From: Microcaldota archaeon
GTDB taxonomy: Archaea > Micrarchaeota > Micrarchaeia > Micrarchaeales > CABMGC01
Direction of reading: 5' to 3'
Assembly (NCBI GenBank): GCA_027328425.1
Contig: DAHVUT010000013.1
Location: 1 to 39,112 of the forward strand
Length of the DNA: 39,112 nt
The notes under the pieces were generated by a model. That model had not been told where the DNA came from. It made no database searches and was given only the letters and a program-made list of their open reading frames with translations. Of this stretch, positions 6,596 through 14,198 are shown one piece after another (position 1 is the first letter of the stretch; the number at the start of each line of letters is the position of its first letter). The position numbers and the translations under genes were made by a program.

Positions 6596-8386
6596 TTAAA
6601 GCTTGCTGTCACGGCCCTGACCCGTGCCCCCGGAATCCCTGCCGCGCCTCAGCACCAGGAATATCACAGCTATCGCAGCCGAGAGCACGGCTGCTATGGA
6701 CAGTATGTCTATCGGGGAGATGAAAGATGCCCCCACCAGCTCGCCGCCCTTCGCTATCATGTGCTGGGTCTGGCCGAAGTAACTGAGCGTGACGTTAGCG
6801 TAACCATACGGCACATCGGTGGCGTTCACCGCGCCCGAAGCGCCTCCGTACGCCACCTCGCTGCCGCCGCCCTCGAACTGCATTATCGCAGTCGCGTTGA
6901 CAGGCAAGCCGAATACATCGGTTGCCCTTACGTAGACGTTATAGACGGGCAGCCCAACGCTCACCGTGGGCGTGGAGTTCTGCGTTATGTTCTGCGAAAC
7001 TGCGAGCAGCAGACCTTTGTAGTACACTCCAGTGAGCCTGGAGACCACACCGACCCTCAGGAATGGAGTGGAGTTGACCACGCTGCCGTTGATGATGGCC
7101 GAACTTATCGCTATGCTTTTCCCGTAGGCATCCGTGCCCACGAGCACCTGCCTGTACTGCCAATCAGCCGTTATATTTGCCGAATCTGCCATCCTCTGCA
7201 CGCCGGTGTAGTTGGCGTTCCCGTTGCTCCAGCCCGAGAACCTGAAGAGTTTCCCACTCTTCACGAAGCTAGTGTTTGTTATCCCGTAAGCTGCGGTTGC
7301 ACCGTTCTTGTACCAGCCCGAGCCGCTCGTGGTTCCGTACTGCGACGATGCGTTGAGGAAGTATTCCACCTGCCAGTTCGCAATCTCTGTTATATTTGAT
7401 GACATGAACAGTTGCTGCGACTGCGACGTGCCCGTATATGCTCCTCTGCCCGAGCCCGTCCAGCCAACAAACACGGCCCTTGCACCTGGGCCTATGGCAG
7501 CAAGGCCAGGTGCCGAGAGCGTGGGCGTACTGTATGCGATATACGAAGCTTTGCTCGCTATGTTGCCGTACTGCGATACTACAGTTAGCCTATAGCCGAG
7601 GTTCCACATTTGCGTGCCGTTCGTGGAGCGTGGCAGGCCCGAGCCCACGGCGAAATAGTTCACTCTATTGTCGAGCTCCTCCACCCCATAAGGATTCGCC
7701 AGCCGCGTCTCGCTGCCTGTACCGTAGCCCACTATCCCGTATGCGTCCTGCACGGGCAGGAAGGTCCCATACTTGTATGCTGAAAGGTTCGCGAATACCA
7801 CAGAAAGCATGTATGTGCTTGCTGTTGATGTGTTGGCGATCTCGGCGAGTGCGGTGGGTGTGTAGGGGCCGGATGCGCCAGTACCCAGGTCGGCGCTTCC
7901 CACGACTGTTCCGTTGACCTCGAAGTACCAGACGTTGCCCTGCGAATAGAACGAGTAGTTCATGAATGTACCATTCACACCTGCCGAACCATCAGGGCCT
8001 ATGGAACCGAAAAACGACGAGTTGTCCCCGGCGGGGAAATACTCGTAGAACCACTCTGCATTGCCCGCAGTGACTGGCTGCCTGCCCGTGCAGCCTGTGG
8101 GCGTGCAGTTGTTGGGCACGCTGCCCGTCCTGTTGAACACAGTATAGCCAATCTGCAGGAATGCGCCGTTCGCCAGGTTTTCACCGACCCAGAAGGCCAT
8201 GGAGCCGGAACTTATGTTCTGCGGCTGTATCGTTTGTATCTGCACGCTGGCCCCGCTATTCTGGCTCGCGGACACTGAAGCGGCCCTTGCACCGCTCTGG
8301 AACCAATACTGGGCGCCCGCGGGGTAGGCCGTGAGCAGCAGTAGCAGCACAGCCGCAAGGTAGAGCCTATGCCCTCTCATAGTCAA
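6596..8386 (-). CDS. Secreted, membrane-anchored surface glycoprotein candidate
   Basis: A 596-residue protein with a clear signal peptide (LYLAAVLLLLLTAYPAGA at about 8-25), a long extracytoplasmic part, and a C-terminal membrane anchor (SIAAVLSAAIAVIFLVL at about 565-582) ending in the basic tail RRGRDS. The ectodomain is rich in Ser, Thr, Gly, Tyr and N-x-S/T sequons (NGT, NYS, NTS, NIT and many others), so heavy N-glycosylation is likely. Residues 40-230 look like a beta-sandwich (MAFWVGENL, WYFEVNG). The middle has repeats of W-rich strands (GSGWYKNGATAAY, FRFSGWSNG) and there is an Ig-like part near 500-550. The start overlaps dtdA by 20 nt; ATG at 8380 is an alternative. The role is not evident; cell envelope or adhesion is inferred. 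Confidence 0.8.
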   Translation of the reverse strand: MTMRGHRLYLAAVLLLLLTAYPAGAQYWFQSGARAASVSASQNSGASVQIQTIQPQNISSGSMAFWVGENLANGAFLQIGYTVFNRTGSVPNNCTPTGCTGRQPVTAGNAEWFYEYFPAGDNSSFFGSIGPDGSAGVNGTFMNYSFYSQGNVWYFEVNGTVVGSADLGTGASGPYTPTALAEIANTSTASTYMLSVVFANLSAYKYGTFLPVQDAYGIVGYGTGSETRLANPYGVEELDNRVNYFAVGSGLPRSTNGTQMWNLGYRLTVVSQYGNIASKASYIAYSTPTLSAPGLAAIGPGARAVFVGWTGSGRGAYTGTSQSQQLFMSSNITEIANWQVEYFLNASSQYGTTSGSGWYKNGATAAYGITNTSFVKSGKLFRFSGWSNGNANYTGVQRMADSANITADWQYRQVLVGTDAYGKSIAISSAIINGSVVNSTPFLRVGVVSRLTGVYYKGLLLAVSQNITQNSTPTVSVGLPVYNVYVRATDVFGLPVNATAIMQFEGGGSEVAYGGASGAVNATDVPYGYANVTLSYFGQTQHMIAKGGELVGASFISPIDILSIAAVLSAAIAVIFLVLRRGRDSGGTGQGRDSKL

Positions 8387-9176
8387 GCCCTACCTCATTC
8401 AGCTTCTTAATTGTTTCCGCCTTCGCAGTTGCATTGAGGCTCTTCCAGTCAAGCACCGCAACCTCTGGCCTTACCTGGCTTCTCTCGAGAGCCTGGGGGA
8501 GCATGCCAAGGTTGTCAGTGCCGTCGCTGTTCATTACGGAGTGCTTGGGCATTATGTGCGAGAACGCGTAGCCCTTGCCCAGCGCAAGCCGGGTGAACTT
8601 GCCCGAATAATGCGTGCCGCCTATGCCGAGCACCGCCTTAGCGTACTCGGGCTCGCCGTCCAGGAACTGCGTCACCGCTGCGAACACGGCATCAGCCACC
8701 TCGCCAAGCGCCTCCTCGTTGTTCATTATGCTCTCGTTTCCGCCCAGCTCTGCGAAGAGGCACGGTGTCTTCAGCAACGGGCCGTGATGCGTTGCCTCGT
8801 ATGTCTTCTCAGCATATGCTTCCTTGCCCGCGAAGTTGCGTAGCACCTGCAGCATGAGGAGCGGCGAGGCTGTGGAAAGCTCACGAGGCTGCCCTCCAAA
8901 CTTGGCCTCGCTGCACCAGTTACCCAGTGAGTGCGTGGTGAACGATGCGACGCCTGCCTGGCTGGCATGCTTGCTCAAGAAGACAATGGCACCGCACCCG
9001 AAAGAATCGGGCGTCTTCGTATCGAGTGCAGGCTCAGCCAGCTCATACATGGCTATGCGGTCACCCTTGTACTTCATCGACCCTTCGGTTGTCTCTTCCA
9101 GGCCGTTTGCAATGGCCATGCGCCTCGCCATGCGCACAGAGGTACTGTCCCGTAAGGAGTAGACTATGCCTATCAA
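8367..9176 (-). CDS. dtdA: D-aminoacyl-tRNA deacylase (archaeal DTD2 type)
   Basis: This enzyme removes D-amino acids wrongly attached to tRNA. The 269-residue length and the motifs FLSKHAS (near 67), THHGP (near 128), CLFAELGGNE, and GIGGTHYSGKFT (near 183) are those of the archaeal/plant DTD2 family, including the histidines that bind zinc. Translation probably starts at TTG 9176 (IGIVYSLRDS), as no upstream ATG fits. It overlaps the surface protein gene by 20 nt and runs divergently from pcn, 119 bp away. Confidence 0.93.
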   Translation of the reverse strand: MIGIVYSLRDSTSVRMARRMAIANGLEETTEGSMKYKGDRIAMYELAEPALDTKTPDSFGCGAIVFLSKHASQAGVASFTTHSLGNWCSEAKFGGQPRELSTASPLLMLQVLRNFAGKEAYAEKTYEATHHGPLLKTPCLFAELGGNESIMNNEEALGEVADAVFAAVTQFLDGEPEYAKAVLGIGGTHYSGKFTRLALGKGYAFSHIMPKHSVMNSDGTDNLGMLPQALERSQVRPEVAVLDWKSLNATAKAETIKKLNEVGLDYERA

Positions 9177-9247
9177 TCCAGCGCCTTAATCTTCATGTGT
9201 ATCAGGCTTAATACGCTTTCCAAGCGATATGCTATACGGCGCCGAGC

Positions 9248-9290
9248 AAACTATATATTAATACCTTTCGACAATAGTGTAGCAAGGGGG
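9248..9290 (+). promoter_or_regulatory. TATA box and ribosome binding site of pcn
   Basis: The box CTATATATTAATA sits at about 9249-9261, placing the transcript start near 9280. AAGGGGG at 9284-9290 lies just before the ATG at 9296. pcn thus has a short leader with a strong Shine-Dalgarno site, unlike most genes in this window. Confidence 0.6.
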
Positions 9291-9295
9291 CTTAG

Positions 9296-10042
9296 ATGTT
9301 CGAGCTTAAGCTTGACAATGCGAAGTATTGGAGGGACTGCGTAGAGGCCATAGTGAGCCTAGTTGACGAGGGCATATTTGCAGTGGGCGAGGATGGCATA
9401 GGCCTGCACGCCATGGACCCTAGCGGAATAAGTATGATCTCATTCTTCATACCAAGCAATGCGTTCTCCAAGTACGAGATAGATAAGCCTGTGGATCTCG
9501 GGCTGAACATGGACAATCTCAACAAAGTCATGTCCAGGACCAGGGACAACGAGGCGCTCATGATGAAGGAGAATGATGGCAGGCTGCTCATGGAGTTCAT
9601 CGGCGAGAAGAGCAGAAGGAGGTACAGGCTGCACCTCATAGACATGAGGAAGAAAGAGGACAAGGAGCCAAAGGTGGAGTTCGACGCCAACGTAGAGATG
9701 GACGGCGAGCACCTGAAGAACGTGCTCAAGGACGCCTCACTCATATCATCATACATAGCGTTCAAGGCAGCCAAGGACCAGTTCGCCATAAACGCCAAGG
9801 GAGACAGCAGCGACCTTGAGGAGATGAACGAGGTCGATGGCGTTTCGGTGAAGAAGCTGGATGTGTCGAAGGATGCTGCAGCTACGTTCAACCTGGAGTT
9901 CCTGGAGAACATGGTGCGCTCCAATCCCGTAGGCAACGCGCTCACGCTCTCGCTGAAGTCGGACCAGCCCCTCAGAGTGTCCTACAAGATAGGCGAGGCC
10001 ACGGTCACTTATTATCTTGCGCCCTACGTGGAAGAAAGCTAG
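9296..10042 (+). CDS. pcn: DNA polymerase sliding clamp PCNA
   Basis: This is the trimeric ring that holds DNA polymerase, FEN1 and ligase on DNA. The 248-residue length is standard. It shows the two-fold clamp pattern, with GIGLHAMDPSGISMISF near residue 35, the interdomain connector region around KEPKVEFD near 125, and the C-terminal signature GEATVTYYLAPYVEES. The hydrophobic IDCL pocket where PIP-box partners bind is intact as far as I can judge. It is followed on the same strand by a primase subunit gene after a 376-bp gap. Confidence 0.97.
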   Translation: MFELKLDNAKYWRDCVEAIVSLVDEGIFAVGEDGIGLHAMDPSGISMISFFIPSNAFSKYEIDKPVDLGLNMDNLNKVMSRTRDNEALMMKENDGRLLMEFIGEKSRRRYRLHLIDMRKKEDKEPKVEFDANVEMDGEHLKNVLKDASLISSYIAFKAAKDQFAINAKGDSSDLEEMNEVDGVSVKKLDVSKDAAATFNLEFLENMVRSNPVGNALTLSLKSDQPLRVSYKIGEATVTYYLAPYVEES

Positions 10043-10131
10043 TCGTGGCCTGCAGCAAGCCCTATACATTTTGATTGCGCGTTAGCACTGCTTATGATGC
10101 GGTCGCTTGCGCAGTGCGTGGGAAAGGTACG

Positions 10132-10404
10132 TTAAGAAAAGATCGCGCCGGCCTTCTTCGTGGCTCTGTCAATTTCACTCTTGGTGGCGATGTTCAATGC
10201 CTTCAGCTTCGAGCTGCGCTGCGGCACGGGCTCTTCGGCAGTGACCTTCGCCTTCGTGCTCTTCAGGATAGACGCATACAACACGCTGGTGGTGGCTGTC
10301 GCTATGATGATACTGCTCGTCCTGCGCACCCCGGCGACTGGCCGTGCATCGGGGAGACGGAGGGAAGGGACGCAGGCGCTGAAGCACACATATAAACCAC
10401 ACAC
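10132..10404 (-). CDS. Possible small protein, low support
   Basis: An open minus-strand frame of up to 90 residues (GTG start) fills the pcn-priL gap. It has one apolar stretch (SIIIATATTSVLYASIL, about residues 31-47) and a charged C-terminal half (SKLKALNIATKSEIDRATKK). No family is recognised. The N-terminal 25 residues overlap the priL promoter and are unlikely, so a later start may apply. The opposite strand is also open across most of this gap. I cannot decide between a small membrane protein and noise. Confidence 0.3.
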   Translation of the reverse strand: MCGLYVCFSACVPSLRLPDARPVAGVRRTSSIIIATATTSVLYASILKSTKAKVTAEEPVPQRSSKLKALNIATKSEIDRATKKAGAIFS

Positions 10405-10418
10405 AGGACAATAATATC

Positions 10419-11354
10419 ATGCAGCACAACGCAGAAGCAAAGCTCGATTTTGCCTACAAGTACCCGTTCTCCAGCGAGGCCAAAGAGGTAATAGCTGGCC
10501 TGGAGGGGAAGGGGATAGACACTAGGCAGCTGCAGGTCGGCTTCTCAAGACTCGAGAACGAACTGCGGAGCGGTGCAGCCCCTGGTAGCAGGATAAGAGG
10601 ACTGAGCTCTGTCAAGCGCGAGCATGTGGCGGGCTACGTCTACGCCAGGATGCTGGTGAGCGCAATGGACAGCGAGTACGCAATAGGGAGGTTTGCGGAG
10701 GCCGAGGCTAAGGCTGCCAAGGAGGCGCTGGACCTCGACACCAACGACAGCATACTCGCTATAGCAAGGGAGCTGGGCCTCGGGGCCTCTATGGGCAATG
10801 GCACCTACTCGATGAGGGTGGAGAAGTATGTGTCCGTGCCGAAGAAGACCGATAGCATGAAGTTGGTCAACCAAAGGCTGACCAATGGCATAGTGCTGCT
10901 CGGCAGGAAGGATATGCTGCTGCTGATGGAGAGCGCGATAGGGCAGGAGATACGGGGCAGGCTACCGATAGAGAGGCTCAAGCTGCCGAGGCAGGTGGTG
11001 GAGATGGCGAAGGCGTTGAAGAAGTACGAGCCGGGCAGAGAGCTGAAGGGAACAGGCAAGGGCACGTATGCCTGGATAGAGAAGCTACTAGCCACGCCCA
11101 TATCCGACGTGAGGCACAGGTCCGTCAACCTCATCTTCGCCCCGTACCTGATGAACGTGAGAGGCCTGGACGAGAACCAGGCGGTCAATATAATAATTGA
11201 CTACATAGACAAGTGCAAGCAGATCAATCCGAACACCAAGATCAACGAGCCATACATAAGGTACCAGTGCAGGTACGCTAAGAGGAAGGGCAGCAGGCCT
11301 ATGTCGCTCTCGAGGGCGAGGGAGCTGCTGGCCGAGACGCTTGACATAAGCTGA
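10419..11354 (+). CDS. priL: DNA primase large-subunit-like protein (PriL, Fe-S cysteines absent)
   Basis: The N-terminal half matches the PriL pattern: YPFSSEAKEVIAGLEGKGI at 15-33, then HVAGYVYARMLVSAMDSEYA near 69-88 and RFAEAEAKAAKEAL. The C-terminal part (VRHRSVNLIFAPYLMNVRGL near 221-240, then AVNIIIDYIDKCK) resembles PriX, the Fe-S-free relative of the PriL C-terminal domain. Only two cysteines occur (about C266 and C284), so the four-Cys 4Fe-4S cluster of ordinary PriL cannot form. The 311-residue protein would partner PriS encoded at 31557-32717. A TATA-like box (CATATAAACC, about 10389-10398) 25 nt before the ATG suggests a leaderless message. The PriX-like assignment rests on remembered motifs. 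Confidence 0.8.
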   Translation: MQHNAEAKLDFAYKYPFSSEAKEVIAGLEGKGIDTRQLQVGFSRLENELRSGAAPGSRIRGLSSVKREHVAGYVYARMLVSAMDSEYAIGRFAEAEAKAAKEALDLDTNDSILAIARELGLGASMGNGTYSMRVEKYVSVPKKTDSMKLVNQRLTNGIVLLGRKDMLLLMESAIGQEIRGRLPIERLKLPRQVVEMAKALKKYEPGRELKGTGKGTYAWIEKLLATPISDVRHRSVNLIFAPYLMNVRGLDENQAVNIIIDYIDKCKQINPNTKINEPYIRYQCRYAKRKGSRPMSLSRARELLAETLDIS

Positions 11355-11359
11355 CGCCA

Positions 11360-11509
11360 ATGAATGTTTACGGAATATGCCACATCTGCGGCGCGATAGC
11401 GGGCAAGAGCTGCAAGCTCTGCGGCATGCTTACGTGCGGCAAGGACATTGATCCCAAAACGGGCATATGCGCCACGTGCAGGCGCGGAAAGATGGCGAGC
11501 GGCAGCTAG
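11360..11509 (+). CDS. Zinc-finger microprotein, 49 aa
   Basis: This gene starts 5 bp after priL (ATG at 11360). Its 49 residues contain eight cysteines in four pairs: CHIC, CKLC, a single Cys in MLTCGKD and CATC, with a histidine in the first knuckle. The pattern resembles small archaeal HIT- or B-box-type zinc fingers (CKLCG, then DPKTGICATC). It binds zinc by inference; its partner is unknown. Being tightly linked to priL, it may be co-expressed with replication genes. Its stop shares the palindrome CTAG with the stop of the convergent gene. Confidence 0.8.
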   Translation: MNVYGICHICGAIAGKSCKLCGMLTCGKDIDPKTGICATCRRGKMASGS

Positions 11510-11772
11510 CCCTTAGTAAAATCTGCTGCGCCGGTGCCTTTGGGAAAGGCCCTGCCCGAGGGACACTCCACTGGCAGGCCCGTTTCTTCGGCTATCCTCA
11601 TCAAGTCAGGCATCTCGATGAGCCTGTTTGTGAAGAGCTCGTTGTATTCTATGCTGCCTAGCTTCGCAGTCTTCACAGTGAATGTGATCCGCTGATACAT
11701 GCCGCTCCTCCTCACCCTTATTTTGGCGCTGCCAGCCACCAATATCTCTTTCGCCCTGTCGGATAGCTGCAT
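11506..11772 (-). CDS. Hypothetical protein, 88 aa
   Basis: I do not recognise this small protein. It begins MQLSDRAKEILVAGSAKIRV, has a beta-rich middle (YQRITFTVKTAKLGSIEYN), then the helix MPDLMRIAEETG and a Gly/Pro-rich end (CPSGRAFPKGTGAADFTKG). ATG at 11772 is preferred over an upstream in-frame ATG at 11796 because a TATA-like box centred near 11798 lies 26 nt before it. The gene is divergent from the nuo operon and seems to share that box with nuoA. Confidence 0.65.
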   Translation of the reverse strand: MQLSDRAKEILVAGSAKIRVRRSGMYQRITFTVKTAKLGSIEYNELFTNRLIEMPDLMRIAEETGLPVECPSGRAFPKGTGAADFTKG

Positions 11773-11794
11773 CTGCTCACTGCTGAAACAACAC

Positions 11795-11802
11795 AATATT
11801 AA
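11795..11802. promoter_or_regulatory. Shared TATA-like box, hypothetical gene / nuo operon
   Basis: The palindromic string AATATTAA lies 26-27 nt from the ATG at 11772 on the minus strand and 28-29 nt from the nuoA ATG at 11827 on the plus strand. Both distances fit leaderless archaeal promoters, so one box may serve both directions. A second candidate (ATTAATAAG at 11811-11819) is too near nuoA to act as its TATA box. Confidence 0.45.
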
Positions 11803-11826
11803 CGATTTTCATTAATAAGTAGATGC

Positions 11827-12180
11827 ATGGTTTACCAGTACCTCCAGATTCTAGTTTTCGCAATAGTGGCGCTGCTTATACCTGCGCTGCTGCTTGCAGC
11901 ATCTAAGCTCGTAAGGAAGAGCGGCAGGGGCAACGCTGTTACAGGCAAGCCCTATGAGAGCGCCGAGGAGACCGTTGGCGAACGCGTGGGCATGATGAGC
12001 GAGTACCTGCACTACCTTGTGATGTTCCTGGCTTTCGATATAATAGCAGCGATCGTGATAGTATGGTCCGTGTTTCCAAGGCCCATGCAGATCGCGAATG
12101 GGGCATACGTTATCCTCTTCGTGGCTGTGGGCCTTGCATTCGAAGCGCTGCTCATCGTGCTGAGCAGGAGGGCGACATGA
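11827..12180 (+). CDS. nuoA: Complex I subunit NuoA
   Basis: This is the small three-helix membrane subunit at the junction of the two arms. The 117 residues show TM1 (about 6-25), the loop with KPYESAEETVGERVG (41-55), TM2 (about 62-82) and TM3 (about 92-111) with E106. In TM2 the usual FDVE reads FDII (70-73), so the conserved glutamate is lost while the aspartate remains. nuoA opens an operon of ten tightly spaced or overlapping genes; its TGA overlaps the nuoB ATG. Confidence 0.93.
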   Translation: MVYQYLQILVFAIVALLIPALLLAASKLVRKSGRGNAVTGKPYESAEETVGERVGMMSEYLHYLVMFLAFDIIAAIVIVWSVFPRPMQIANGAYVILFVAVGLAFEALLIVLSRRAT

Positions 12181-12752
12181 TGACAGGCGAACCTCCTTAC
12201 AGTGGGGAGAGATTCCTGAATGCGGAGCAGGAGATGAGCAAGCTAGTCGCCGAGTCGCTGCAGAAGTATGAGGCAAAGCCAAACGTGCTATTCGCAAAGC
12301 TCTCCGAGGCCACAAAGGCGATATCCAAGGGCATGGTGGACTGGGCGAGGATAAGGAGCCTCTGGCCTCTGCAGTTCGGCCTCTCGTGCTGCGCCATGGA
12401 GATGATGAATTTCGGCTCTGCGCGCATAGATGCGGAGAGGCGCGGGTATCTCTTCTTCAGGGGCACGCCGAGGCAGGCCGATGTCATGATAGTGGCGGGC
12501 TGGGTCACCAAGTCGATGGCGCCAGAGATAAAAAGACTCTATGAACAGATGATGGAGCCCAAGTACGTCATCGCTTTCGGGGAGTGCGCCACCTCAGGCG
12601 GCCCGTGGTGGGAGAGCTACAACATAATACAGGGCATCGAGCAGGTGCTTCCGGTTGATGTGTATGCGGTGGGCTGCCCTCCGAAGCCCGAAAACCTCTA
12701 TGCCGCTTTCATGAAGCTGCAGGAGAAGATAGGTGGTAAGATTGAAGACTGA
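12177..12752 (+). CDS. nuoB: Complex I subunit NuoB (cluster N2)
   Basis: NuoB carries the terminal 4Fe-4S cluster N2 that hands electrons to quinone. The ligands are visible as FGLSCCAMEMM (adjacent Cys pair), GECATSGGPWW and VGCPPKPE. The 191-residue protein has a slightly long N-terminal part (EQEMSKLVAESLQKYE) before the core. ATG at 12177 forms an ATGA overlap with nuoA, and AGGAGG lies a few bases upstream. Confidence 0.97.
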   Translation: MMTGEPPYSGERFLNAEQEMSKLVAESLQKYEAKPNVLFAKLSEATKAISKGMVDWARIRSLWPLQFGLSCCAMEMMNFGSARIDAERRGYLFFRGTPRQADVMIVAGWVTKSMAPEIKRLYEQMMEPKYVIAFGECATSGGPWWESYNIIQGIEQVLPVDVYAVGCPPKPENLYAAFMKLQEKIGGKIED

Positions 12753-13110
12753 GCGAAAAGAGCTTCTGGACAGCCTCAGGGGCCTTTACTCGAAGGGTTA
12801 CACCTATCTGGTAAAGATATACGCAATAGACTACGTCAAGACGCTGAACGCAATCTACGTTGTACGGAACCTGGAAGAAATGAAAGAAGAGGCACTTGAG
12901 GTAGAGCTGGATCCAGCCGATGCATGGGTGCCGAGCGTGATGCGCATCTACAAGGCCGCAGACTGGTACGAGCGCGAGATGCAGGAGATGTTCGCCATCG
13001 TGATAAGGGACAGGGACGCGGAGCGCCTGCTGCTCGAGAAATGGAACGGCACGGCAGCCCCGCTGCGCAAGAACTTCGCTTGGAGCGAACCTTACGAGAA
13101 GATGGGATGA
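12733..13110 (+). CDS. nuoC: Complex I subunit NuoC
   Basis: This is the 30-kDa-type subunit that binds NuoD. At 125 residues it is short compared with bacterial NuoC, holding the core YLVKIYAIDYVKTLNAIYVV and the signature ADWYEREMQEMF near residues 76-87. It lacks the usual long C-terminal tail and ends at NFAWSEPYEKMG. Translation likely starts at GTG 12733, 7 nt after AGGAG; TTG at 12742 is the alternative. It overlaps nuoB by 20 nt and nuoD by 4. Confidence 0.9.
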   Translation: MVRLKTERKELLDSLRGLYSKGYTYLVKIYAIDYVKTLNAIYVVRNLEEMKEEALEVELDPADAWVPSVMRIYKAADWYEREMQEMFAIVIRDRDAERLLLEKWNGTAAPLRKNFAWSEPYEKMG

Positions 13111-14198
13111 ACACACGAATCAACATAGGGCCTGTGCACCCCAGCACGCATGGAGTGCTGCGCCTAGTCGCGGACATAGACGGAGACACTGTGCTCAACG
13201 TGGAACCGCACATAGGCTTCTTGCACAGGGGGGTGGAGAAGCTTGTGGAGAACAGGATGTACATGCAGAGCCCCACGTACATGGAGAAGCTTGACTATGC
13301 GGCACCCATGTCATACGACGAGCTGTACGTGGCCACAGTAGAGAAGGCCATGGGTGTGGAGATCAAGGAAAGGGCGCAGTGGGTGCGTGTCGTGCTGCTA
13401 GAGCTGCAACGCATCGCCAGCCACCTGCTCTGGCTTGGCACTACTGCTAACGACCTCGGCCAGTTCTTCACGCTTTTCATGTGGACCATGAAGGACAGGG
13501 ACATAATACTGCGCCTGCTCGAGAGGGCGTCGGGGGCGAGGATGTTCTACATGAACATGCGCATAGGCGGTCTTGTGCAGGACCTGCCGCCCGGATTCGG
13601 AGAGAGCGCGCAGGAGGTGCTCGACTATCTCGAGAAGCGCGTGAAGAAGTACGAGGCGTACTTGGAGAGAAACCCGGTATTCGTAGGGAGGACCAGGGGC
13701 GTTGGCATCCTGAACAGGGAGGACGCCATAAGCCTCGGCGTAACGGGTCCGGTGCTGCGCGCGTCGGGCGTGGACTACGACACACGGAAGTACAACGCGT
13801 ACTACGTTTATGGCAAGCTCTCGTTCAGACCCCAGACTAGGAGCGAGGGGGACGTCTTCGCCAGGTACAAGGTCAGGATGCTAGAGATGGGGGAGAGCAT
13901 AAGATTGGTACGGGAGGCACTGGACAGGATGCCCGATGGCGATGCTGTCGGCATGCCCGTAAGGCTCATAACGCCAGGTGCTAAGAACAGGGAAGCCAGA
14001 GCAAGCAGGGAAACGCCCAGGGGCGAGGGGATAATGTATATGATTGCAGACCCGCAGAAGCCGTACAGGCTCGCGATAAGGTCGCCCACATTCGTGAACC
14101 TTGCTGCGCTGCAGCACATAGCGAAGGACTGCAGGATGGCAGACGTATTCGCCATACTGGGAAGCCTGGATATAGTGATGGGAGATGCCGATAAGTAG
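13107..14198 (+). CDS. nuoD: Complex I subunit NuoD (quinone-site subunit)
   Basis: This 363-residue subunit forms the quinone cavity with NuoB and descends from the Ni-Fe hydrogenase large subunit. It starts with INIGPVHPSTHGVLRL, which keeps the quinone-loop histidine, followed by EPHIGFLHRGVEKL, the tyrosine segment PTYMEKLDYAAPMS and DLPPGF. It ends correctly with LDIVMGDADK. The hydrogenase cysteines are absent, as expected for complex I. The start at 13107 is an ATGA overlap with nuoC; its end overlaps nuoH by 14 nt. Confidence 0.97.
   Translation: MNTRINIGPVHPSTHGVLRLVADIDGDTVLNVEPHIGFLHRGVEKLVENRMYMQSPTYMEKLDYAAPMSYDELYVATVEKAMGVEIKERAQWVRVVLLELQRIASHLLWLGTTANDLGQFFTLFMWTMKDRDIILRLLERASGARMFYMNMRIGGLVQDLPPGFGESAQEVLDYLEKRVKKYEAYLERNPVFVGRTRGVGILNREDAISLGVTGPVLRASGVDYDTRKYNAYYVYGKLSFRPQTRSEGDVFARYKVRMLEMGESIRLVREALDRMPDGDAVGMPVRLITPGAKNREARASRETPRGEGIMYMIADPQKPYRLAIRSPTFVNLAALQHIAKDCRMADVFAILGSLDIVMGDADK

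Noticed and set aside
10160-10414. Hydrophobic plus-strand frame in the pcn-priL gap.
   Set aside because: Its apolar look mirrors the charged frame on the other strand, and it runs through the priL TATA box.
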